From NCBI GenBank assembly GCA_003601535.1, contig PIXW01000237.1:1-6119 (forward strand): DNA of 6,119 nt, in the 5' to 3' direction. A program made the translations under genes and the position numbers. The notes beneath the pieces are model-generated. The model worked only from the letters and a program-made list of their open reading frames with translations, made no database searches and was not told the origin of the DNA. Each line of letters opens with the position of its first letter. Within the stretch, counting starts at the first letter, position 1. Origin of the DNA: ANME-2 cluster archaeon (GTDB taxonomy: Archaea > Halobacteriota > Methanosarcinia > Methanosarcinales > Methanogasteraceae). This document shows, one piece after another, positions 1-4,899 of this stretch.

Positions 1-29
1 GCGAATCTTGCAAGCTCTGTGCCGAATCA

Positions 30-176
30 TCACCGCAAGAACAGAGAGTGCCGGATAGCGTATCCTATCCCGGTGTCACCAAATATCGCCAGAGCGAGAT
101 CACTGAATCCGATAACCGTTGTTAACACAGCAAACATCGAGAAATACGCAAATATCGAGGCTCCTCCCTTCGTCAA
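30..176 (-). pseudogene. Possible membrane-protein fragment (48 codons), unidentified
   Basis: An open stretch between an in-frame TAA just upstream and a TGA at 32-30 encodes a hydrophobic peptide. It contains GASIFAYFSMFAVLTTVIGF followed by SDLALAIFGDTGIGYAIRH, which reads as one or two membrane helices with a GDT motif between hydrophobic stretches. There is no good start: only a TTG at its 5' end or an internal ATG, neither with a well-placed ribosome binding site. The LALAIFGDT stretch loosely recalls archaeal dolichol-kinase/phosphatidate-cytidylyltransferase-like proteins, where a GD(T/A) motif follows hydrophobic helices, but this is a weak resemblance from memory. It lies downstream of pheS on the same strand. 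It could be a gene remnant, a small membrane protein, or chance. Confidence 0.25.
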
Positions 177-247
177 CTGTTACGAGCGATCTGCCAGAAC
201 TGGAGCGAAAAGTTTCGAGGATTCTTAAGAAACGCGGGTAACAGGTG

Positions 248-1750
248 CTACACACAGACCGGACTCTCCCGCAGCCAGTCGATATCAGACTGATACAGTT
301 CGCGCAGATCACGAAGCCCAAGCTTGAGCATCGCAACCCTGCTGACGCCGAGCCCCCATGCGAGCACAGGACACTCGATTCCGAGCGGTGCGGTCACCTC
401 CTTCCGAAATATCCCGGCGCCACCGAGTTCAACCCATCCGAGACCCTCAACATAGACCTCTGGTTCAACAGACGGCTCTGTGTACGGGAAATACCCTGGT
501 CTGAACCGCACATCCGGAAAACCCATAAAGTGATAGAACTCGACAAGATATCCGAGAAGATTGGCAAACGAGACCCCGGGATCCATCACCACGCCTTCGA
601 GCTGCTCAAACTCAGGCGTATGCGTCGGATCGATCGCCTCACGGCGGTAGACCCGGTCGATGCAGAACGCTTTTCTGGGAGGATCAGGATGCTCTGCAAG
701 ATATCTGATCGTGATTGCCGTGGTGTGGGTGCGAAGTACCTCTCTTCGAGCCAATTCTGCGCTCCACTTTCCGCCCCATCCGGTTGAGCCTGTATCGCCG
801 CCGAATTCATGGACATCCCTGACCCGCTCATAACCTTCGGGAAGCTCTGCCTCGCTATCGAGATAGAATGTATCCTGCATCTCCCGCGCCGGATGATCCT
901 GCGGCTGGAATAATGCATCGAAGTTCCAGAAGGAGCTCTGCACGATATCTCCTTTGATCTCGGTAAATCCCATCTCAAGCAATATATGGCGCATCTGGTC
1001 GATCAGACGCTGGTAAGGATGGATCTTCGCACAGTATGCCCGTGGCACGGGCGCATGGATATCATACGCACGGATGTTCTCCCATCTTCGGCTTCGTATG
1101 ATCTCAGATGTCAGTTGCGCAATCTCGCCCACATCTGCCTGATCCGCAATCTCACCTGCGAGTTTTAGCCCTTCTTCTGTTATTGCGATCGTTCTCAGTT
1201 TTTTCTCGGTTGAATCCACCAGTTTTCGCTTGATAAGGTCTTTCACTGCTTTTTTGTGCGCATCTTCGATCAGAACGTTCTCTTCAAGCAATTTCTTCAG
1301 CACATCCTCATCCGCACCCACACGCGGCGCCGCATCACCAGCAGGCACGATTGCACCATCCACAACCGCAGCCCAACCTTTTCGCCGCAGCCAGCCAAGA
1401 GATATCCCGACCATGGCTGGGGAAAATTCGTTGCGCAGGTCTGAGATTGTTACACTTTCGGTGCAGGATCGTATGTATGAGATTATCTGGCGTTCCGGGA
1501 GACCCTCTTTCGCATATTTTTTTCCCTCTTCTGATAGGGTGTAAGTCTCTACCACAAACTCACGGATCTCGGCAAGTCCTTTCTCTTCCAGAAGAAAAGC
1601 AGATTGCATCAGAGCATCCGGATTCAGGTCCGACTTCTCCGCGAGTTCTTTTGGTATTGTTACTTTCAGGTCGCTTAATGCCGAAAGCACGCGCCGTTCA
1701 TTGGGTGTGAGATGCATGGTATAATCTGTTGTTGGAGAGACGGCCTTCAT
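248..1750 (-). CDS. pheS: Phenylalanine--tRNA ligase alpha subunit (archaeal type)
   Basis: Catalytic subunit of the cytoplasmic class II synthetase that charges tRNA-Phe with phenylalanine; it works as an (alpha-beta)2 tetramer with PheT, which is not in this window. Counting from the GTG/ATG-extended start at 1750 (500 aa), residues 12-220 are winged-helix-like domains that contact tRNA in this family. The class II core follows: motif 1 near 245-290 ending in HPARE, the LRTHTT signature at 339-344, motif 2 at 362-374 ([13 protein letters not shown]) with FEQLEG at 381-386, and motif 3 at 455-475 containing [11 protein letters not shown]. The C-terminus ([15 protein letters not shown]) is typical and complete. 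An alternative start is ATG 1717 (M12), which begins [11 protein letters not shown], the usual N-terminus of archaeal homologues as I recall them; a TATA-like CTTATATG at 1755-1748 would place transcription start near 1725, favouring it. Neither start has a clear ribosome binding site. It lies 41 bp after the preceding small gene on the same strand. Confidence 0.96.
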   Translation of the reverse strand: MKAVSPTTDYTMHLTPNERRVLSALSDLKVTIPKELAEKSDLNPDALMQSAFLLEEKGLAEIREFVVETYTLSEEGKKYAKEGLPERQIISYIRSCTESVTISDLRNEFSPAMVGISLGWLRRKGWAAVVDGAIVPAGDAAPRVGADEDVLKKLLEENVLIEDAHKKAVKDLIKRKLVDSTEKKLRTIAITEEGLKLAGEIADQADVGEIAQLTSEIIRSRRWENIRAYDIHAPVPRAYCAKIHPYQRLIDQMRHILLEMGFTEIKGDIVQSSFWNFDALFQPQDHPAREMQDTFYLDSEAELPEGYERVRDVHEFGGDTGSTGWGGKWSAELARREVLRTHTTAITIRYLAEHPDPPRKAFCIDRVYRREAIDPTHTPEFEQLEGVVMDPGVSFANLLGYLVEFYHFMGFPDVRFRPGYFPYTEPSVEPEVYVEGLGWVELGGAGIFRKEVTAPLGIECPVLAWGLGVSRVAMLKLGLRDLRELYQSDIDWLRESPVCV

Positions 1751-1756
1751 ATAAGT
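1748..1756 (-). promoter_or_regulatory. Possible TATA box for pheS
   Basis: Read on the minus strand this is ACTTATATG, whose last three bases are the upstream candidate ATG of pheS. An archaeal TATA box here would set transcription start about 25 nt downstream, near 1725, giving an 8 nt leader before ATG 1717. A second AT-rich stretch (TGTAAATA, about 1775-1768) could instead serve ATG 1750 as a near-leaderless start. Read-through from the cluster upstream is also possible. Confidence 0.35.
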
Positions 1757-1791
1757 ATTGGATGTGCACTATTTACAGATTGAGTGATTCG

Positions 1792-2049
1792 TTAACTGCC
1801 GCGGGTAACTCTTTTTATGACCGGAACCCTCCTCTGCGGTATACCAACACCTCCGATGAGTTTCACGGTCGGGAGAGCACGTAACTCCTCCACGAAAGCA
1901 TTATCGATGCCGATTATAAGCGCGTCTTTCGCGACGAGTTCAACTCTCCCACCGCGTGCCACCACCATTTCGGCAAACGACTCGATCTTACATGGCGTAA
2001 CCGGATCACTCAATCGCACGAAGAACGTCTCGACCGATATGCCAATCAC
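1792..2049 (-). CDS. Small conserved-looking protein, ferredoxin-like fold suspected
   Basis: An 85 aa protein I do not recognise by family. The predicted order of elements is beta (residues 7-13, ETFFVRL), alpha (23-33), beta-beta (35-49, RVELVAKDALIIGI), alpha (50-58), beta (61-68, TVKLIGGVGI), i.e. a beta-alpha-beta-beta-alpha-beta plan like ACT or other ferredoxin-like small domains, with a basic tail (RRVPVIKRVTR) that could bind nucleic acid or acidic partners. No membrane segment or signal peptide is visible. The start is GTG, which overlaps the TGA of the PASTA-protein gene (GTGA), implying translational coupling. The AAAGGAG sequence runs directly into the GTG with no spacer, so independent initiation here looks weak. 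Last gene of the unknown cluster; pheS follows after 41 bp. Confidence 0.75.
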   Translation of the reverse strand: MIGISVETFFVRLSDPVTPCKIESFAEMVVARGGRVELVAKDALIIGIDNAFVEELRALPTVKLIGGVGIPQRRVPVIKRVTRGS

Positions 2050-3296
2050 TCCTTTCTGGCACTTTCAACCCAGCTGGCAACTTCTTCTTCACTCAGAGAG
2101 AAACCAGGTGGAACTCTCACTCTTCTTCGGATTATACTATTCTTCAGCGTACTGTAGAGTTTTGATGGGGCTGCATTCTTCAAGTCCTCAACCGACTTTA
2201 TGCCGGTTTTTACCAGAAGATATGCCCCGTGTTTCCCCATCTCCTTGTTATGGATGGACGCCATCGCCTTCCATTCATCCGCAACTCTCTCAGGTACGCC
2301 GGTTGCCTTGCGGATCACTGATACCGGAGTGGATGCAAGATCTCTTGTCGTTTTTACCCCGATCTTATCGAGTTTATCCGAATGATAGGCACCAATGCCT
2401 GCCAGTTCTCTGATGCTCTCTGCCTCTTCCTCTTTCGCTTTGCGCTTCTCTGCAATCACCAGGTCAATGGAGGTTCCATGACGGACCTCCTCACCAGCCA
2501 TTATGCTCTGGCTTACCACAGTTCCTTCAGGCGATTCGCTTGCGCTCTCTGATACATCACCGATAGTCAATTCAGTACTCTCAAAAATCCTCTTCGCCTC
2601 GTCTAAGGAGAGTCCAAGGAAGTTTGGAACCTTTACCATAGCACGTTTTGAGACCACGATATCGATCAAACTCCCTGGAGGTGCAAGTGCGAACGGAGAT
2701 GGCATCTGCCCGACGATTGTATCAGGTTCTATCTGCTCGGTGTACCTGTATTCAATCTCTCCTACCTTAAATCCTTTTTCGATGATCAGATCTTCTCCCT
2801 TCTCGATATTCATGCCGATGAGATCCATAACCTCCTCATACCCGAATATATCCTCTCTCATCTCGGGCATTGATTTGATCCTGAAGTTGACGGTACTCAG
2901 ATTATCAGGGGAGATGGTATCATCGAGTTTCGGGAGCTGAAAGTGGATCTGGTCATCTTCATAACTCACATTTGCCTTCAGGCTGATGTCGATATCGCTG
3001 ACAAGATACTTCGTCCTGCCCTTCCTGCTCTCGAGTGAGACCTGCATATCATCAAGAGCGTCTCTGAAACTCGATATCAATCTTGCAGATGGTATCTTCG
3101 GGCGCTCCATCTGGAGCTTGCTTACATTCTTGCTCAACTCCAGATTCTCTGCCTCGAGTTCGCGAACTCGCTTCTCAAGAACCGCACTCCTTGAATCGCT
3201 CTCAAGTTTCCCTGCCTGCAGACCAGCGACGATGTTATCCCTGAGTTTGACGTCCTTTTCCAGTTCTTTGATCCTTGATCTCAGATTTTCAGCCAT
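2046..3296 (-). CDS. Coiled-coil / tandem PASTA / helix-hairpin-helix protein, unknown function
   Basis: A 416 aa multidomain protein when started at ATG 3296; a GTG at 3305 in the same frame overlaps the preceding stop and would add three residues. ATG 3296 is preferred because GAGTGA lies 5 nt upstream and the gap to the preceding stop is short. Domains: a charged heptad coiled coil (about 1-64); a segment (69-145) with an amphipathic helix (LISSFRDALDDMQ), a strand (YLVSDIDISLKANV) and a closing strand, resembling the core of the two upstream proteins; PASTA repeat 1 (about 160-217, GMNIEKGEDLIIEKGFKVGE); PASTA repeat 2 (about 220-283, VPNFLGLSLDEAKRIF); a helix-hairpin-helix-like unit (291-345, ELAGIGAYHSDKLDKIGV); and a DUF4332-like unit (354-413, LLVKTGIKSVEDL). 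No signal peptide or membrane span, so it should be cytoplasmic. PASTA domains are best known from bacterial wall-binding kinases and PBPs, so the context is unusual. Role inferred only as a scaffold or adaptor, perhaps contacting DNA through the C-terminal hairpins. Confidence 0.9.
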   Translation of the reverse strand: MAENLRSRIKELEKDVKLRDNIVAGLQAGKLESDSRSAVLEKRVRELEAENLELSKNVSKLQMERPKIPSARLISSFRDALDDMQVSLESRKGRTKYLVSDIDISLKANVSYEDDQIHFQLPKLDDTISPDNLSTVNFRIKSMPEMREDIFGYEEVMDLIGMNIEKGEDLIIEKGFKVGEIEYRYTEQIEPDTIVGQMPSPFALAPPGSLIDIVVSKRAMVKVPNFLGLSLDEAKRIFESTELTIGDVSESASESPEGTVVSQSIMAGEEVRHGTSIDLVIAEKRKAKEEEAESIRELAGIGAYHSDKLDKIGVKTTRDLASTPVSVIRKATGVPERVADEWKAMASIHNKEMGKHGAYLLVKTGIKSVEDLKNAAPSKLYSTLKNSIIRRRVRVPPGFSLSEEEVASWVESARKE

Positions 3297-3301
3297 TAGA
3301 A

Positions 3302-3706
3302 TCACTCGGATATCCTTGTTGCGGGTGGTATCGAGACGATCTTCGCTTTCAACTGGCTCGAACCCTGAACATCGTAGTTGTATGTGTTCTTGTACGTTGC
3401 GTTCAGTGGTGCTGCGAGCATCACAGGCATGTACCCTCTTACCTTGCCATTCTTGTCGATCTCTTTCTTATCAGTCATCGAGAGAGATATCTTCAGTTCG
3501 ATCACGGTATCAGGTAAGTGGTACCATGGCGCCTGAATGTCATAATCGATCTCACCGCTCTTGATGGCGAGATCGATCATCTTCTGGGTTGCAATGGAGT
3601 TCTCATCCAGTGCTCTCTGCGCCTCGGCGATTGAAGATCCAACCATCCTCAACACACTGCCGAGCGGACGTATCAGCACGTCCTCTATCTCATCCTCCTG
3701 TGACAT
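3302..3706 (-). CDS. Uncharacterised protein, paralogue of the upstream 208 aa protein
   Basis: A 134 aa soluble protein of unknown function. The start is placed at ATG 3706 because GAGGT at 3719-3715 lies 8 nt upstream; an in-frame TTG at 3715 overlaps that site and is unlikely. Residues 14-50 form a long amphipathic helix (SSIAEAQRALDENSI), residues 61-77 a strand (WYHLPDTVIELKISLSM), and residues 97-130 a second strand pair ending in KIVSIPPAT. Each of these matches the 208 aa neighbour (AIAESQQALDMNSI, FYEFTESIIEVKMTISM, TTLKPVPPPD) in the same order, so the two are paralogues. The central loop is shorter here. No signal peptide, membrane helix or catalytic motif is visible. The stop overlaps a GTG of the PASTA gene. 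It may be distantly related to DUF2589-type or trypsin-co-occurring (trypco2) helix-plus-strand domains; that is a guess. Confidence 0.87.
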   Translation of the reverse strand: MSQEDEIEDVLIRPLGSVLRMVGSSIAEAQRALDENSIATQKMIDLAIKSGEIDYDIQAPWYHLPDTVIELKISLSMTDKKEIDKNGKVRGYMPVMLAAPLNATYKNTYNYDVQGSSQLKAKIVSIPPATRISE

Positions 3707-3711
3707 GTCAA

Positions 3712-3740
3712 CCAACCTCGATTGATTCAGGTCGAGTTGG
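3712..3740 (-). promoter_or_regulatory. RNA hairpin covering the ribosome binding site of the 134 aa gene
   Basis: In the minus-strand transcript CCAACUCGA (3740-3732) can pair with UCGAGGUUGG (3721-3712), giving nine base pairs with one bulged G and a 10 nt loop. The GAGGU ribosome binding site (3719-3715) lies inside the 3' arm and would be hidden when folded. The stop codon of the upstream gene ends at 3750, about 10 nt before the hairpin, so a ribosome terminating there would melt it. This suggests translational coupling of the two paralogues. Confidence 0.5.
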
Positions 3741-3749
3741 GACTATCAT

Positions 3750-4376
3750 TCAGGTACTGCCGCCCCCACCTGAGGTCTCCTTGACCTTGATCGTGGGCAG
3801 TGCGCGATCAGGTGGTGGCACTGGTTTCAGAGTCGTCCTCAGAAGACTCGTCCCGGTCTCGCTGAACGTGAACTTCGATTTGTACTTTGCATTGTAGGTG
3901 GACGAATACGCCACCGTGGTCTCGTTCTTGATCTTGGCTTTCGCCTTTCCAAAGAGCAGACTTGCAAGCCCGCTTGTACTGTAAGACCCGCTGAAAGTCG
4001 TCTTATTCTTAAAATCGAATGTTCGCTTAAAACTCCTCTCGAGAGATCGTTCCACCTTCATCGAGATCGTCATCTTCACCTCTATGATCGATTCTGTGAA
4101 CTCATAGAATCTGGGTTCAAGACCATACGTCAGAAGATTCATGGGTTGATCATTTGTGACCAGTGTGGGCGATCCGGTTGGATTGCCCTCATCATCGACC
4201 GGCTGTTCGATCGCCAGAATTACGCTCCCTACTGGCAATTCGGTCTCAGCCAGTGTCTGCGCCACCTCGATCGAGTTCATATCCAGCGCTTGTTGAGATT
4301 CTGCAATGGCAAACGCCATCTCCTTTATCATGTCACCAAACGGCACATTCAGCAATTCCTGTCCAACACTTGGCAT
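3750..4376 (-). CDS. Uncharacterised protein, first gene of the cluster
   Basis: A 208 aa soluble protein of unknown function. The start ATG at 4376 has a strong site, GGGAGGT (4390-4384), 7 nt upstream. Residues 10-46 form an amphipathic helix (MIKEMAFAIAESQQALD), 51-57 a strand, 58-82 a polar loop rich in D, N, G and P, 89-107 a strand (FYEFTESIIEVKMTISM), 108-150 a basic, Ser/Gly-rich insert with alternating polar residues (SFKRTFDFKNKTTFSGSYST), 155-189 strands ending in KPVPPP, and then a Gly/Ser tail (SGGGGST). The helix, the ESIIEVK strand and the closing strand match the 134 aa protein of the next gene; the insert and tail are additions. The repetitive beta-rich insert suggests an assembling or surface-exposed structure, but that is inference. 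No signal peptide or membrane span. 34 bp separate its stop from the next start region. Confidence 0.88.
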   Translation of the reverse strand: MPSVGQELLNVPFGDMIKEMAFAIAESQQALDMNSIEVAQTLAETELPVGSVILAIEQPVDDEGNPTGSPTLVTNDQPMNLLTYGLEPRFYEFTESIIEVKMTISMKVERSLERSFKRTFDFKNKTTFSGSYSTSGLASLLFGKAKAKIKNETTVAYSSTYNAKYKSKFTFSETGTSLLRTTLKPVPPPDRALPTIKVKETSGGGGST

Positions 4377-4383
4377 AGCTTAT

Positions 4384-4390
4384 ACCTCCC
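4384..4390 (-). promoter_or_regulatory. Ribosome binding site of the 208 aa gene
   Basis: GGGAGGT on the minus strand, 7 nt before ATG 4376. It is the strongest match to an archaeal anti-Shine-Dalgarno sequence in the window and fixes this start. Confidence 0.8.
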
Positions 4391-4420
4391 TTTGTTGTTG
4401 TGCGATTGACAATGTGCTAA

Positions 4421-4437
4421 TTACATATATACCTTTC
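4421..4437 (-). promoter_or_regulatory. Archaeal promoter (BRE + TATA) of the cluster
   Basis: Read on the minus strand: CGAAAGG followed by TATATATG and TAA. The purine-rich CGAAAGG fits a TFB-recognition element and TATATATG fits an archaeal TATA box. Transcription would start about 25 nt downstream, near 4402, giving a leader of about 26 nt that includes the GGGAGGT site. It is the only convincing promoter upstream of the four-gene cluster, which supports a single transcript from 4402 to at least 1792. Confidence 0.65.
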
Positions 4438-4444
4438 GTAGCCA

Positions 4445-4563
4445 CTGCTGTGCTGAATAATTCCATCCAAACACACCTACTGCTATCGATTCCATCAATT
4501 TCAAAGAAAAAGACGAATTGCGCCCATACATAGCATTTTTCCAATAGTTATTCAACACAGCAG
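4445..4563. repeat. 119 bp element bounded by 18 bp inverted repeats (MITE-like?)
   Basis: The left arm (4445-4462, CTGCTGTGCTGAATAATT) and the reverse complement of the right arm (4546-4563, CTGCTGTGTTGAATAACT) match at 16 of 18 bases, enclosing 83 bp with no gene. The pairing stops cleanly outside the arms. Size and layout resemble a miniature inverted-repeat element or an insertion-sequence remnant, or else a very long-looped RNA hairpin. I see no convincing target-site duplication. A spurious minus-strand reading frame crosses it. Confidence 0.5.
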
Positions 4564-4600
4564 ATACCGGCACTGTTTTTGAGAGTTTTTCGTACCAAAC

Positions 4601-4627
4601 CACAGAGTACACAGAGGGACACAGAGG
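4601..4627. repeat. Short CACAGAG tandem array
   Basis: CACAGAG occurs three times, at 4601, 4610 and 4620, spaced 9 and 10 bp (CCACAGAGTACACAGAGGGA, then CACAGAGG). Degenerate arrays of this exact kind are, from memory, scattered in many bacterial and archaeal genomes and are often seen near GxxExxY (PDDEXK_3) genes. No such gene is present here, so this copy would be an orphan. Function unknown. Confidence 0.6.
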
Positions 4628-4856
4628 TTGCGAATTTTGCGGTAAAACGAGTTGGTAGGAAGTAGTTTCGAGATGTATTGCCTTAAGTATACAGGTTATT
4701 CGTGCGCGGTCACTATATCCAGCATGTTCCATTCGAGGGCATAATCATCGGTGCTTTTGCGATCGGATCTCATAAGGGCTACGTGTGTGTCAGAAATGAG
4801 TATCCATTAGACGTCCGGATTCTTGAGATGGCAATCAATCAAAACCTCTACAGCTA

Positions 4857-4866
4857 CTTTATATAT
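4857..4866 (+). promoter_or_regulatory. TATA box of the glutamate dehydrogenase gene
   Basis: CTTTATATAT contains a perfect TTTATATA. Transcription would begin about 25 nt downstream, near 4887, leaving a leader of only 10-14 nt that just includes the ribosome binding site. The BRE position (CAGCTAC) is not strongly purine-rich. Confidence 0.55.
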
Positions 4867-4888
4867 CACCTACCGATAACCTATGTCT

Positions 4889-4893
4889 GGTGA
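4889..4893 (+). promoter_or_regulatory. Ribosome binding site of glutamate dehydrogenase
   Basis: GGTGA, complementary to the archaeal 16S tail, lies 6 nt before ATG 4900. An in-frame TAA at 4897-4899 directly abuts this ATG, so no earlier start is possible. Confidence 0.65.
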
Positions 4894-4899
4894 ACGTAA

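Larger units (their letters stand above)
4702..4893 (+). pseudogene. Remnant of a NuoF-type NADH dehydrogenase flavoprotein gene
   Basis: Residues encoded from about 4729 to 4845 read [17 protein letters not shown], then [20 protein letters not shown]. This matches the internal segment of NuoF/Nqo1/HoxF-type NADH-binding flavoproteins, where the family pattern is roughly EG(M/I)IIxxYAIGAxxGYIYVRxEYPLAVxRLExAI, close to the FMN site. An intact protein is over 400 residues; here only about 40 match. The frame is closed by TAA at 4684-4686 upstream, and downstream it runs into unrelated sequence and ends at a TGA. The parts with the FMN/NADH glycine motif and the iron-sulfur C-terminus are absent. 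It is therefore a decayed fragment and not a working gene. The tail of this region now contains the TATA box and ribosome binding site of glutamate dehydrogenase. Divergence is small enough that the decay or transfer may be fairly recent. Confidence 0.7.

Noticed and set aside
245..787. 180-codon plus-strand frame
   Set aside because: Antisense shadow of pheS. Its residues mirror the conserved class II motifs on the other strand and it has no independent start signal.
1817..2413. 198-codon plus-strand frame
   Set aside because: Antisense to the 85 aa gene and the 3' part of the PASTA gene. The minus strand has coherent domains and start signals; this frame has none.
2986..3564. 192-codon plus-strand frame rich in Ser, Leu and Arg
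   Set aside because: Antisense of a coiled-coil coding region, which typically yields long Ser/Leu-rich shadow frames.
4570..4592. T-rich stretch (two TTTTT runs) as a terminator
   Set aside because: No gene ends upstream of it on the plus strand, and no gene on the minus strand would be terminated by it.
4601..4627. CRISPR-like array
   Set aside because: The repeats are only 7 bp at 9-10 bp spacing, with no spacers and no cas genes nearby.
4421..4732. 103-codon minus-strand reading frame in the intergenic region
   Set aside because: It crosses the inverted-repeat element, the CACAGAG array, part of the NuoF remnant and the cluster promoter. It has no ribosome binding site, and its residues there (CPSVYSVVW) are just the translated repeat.
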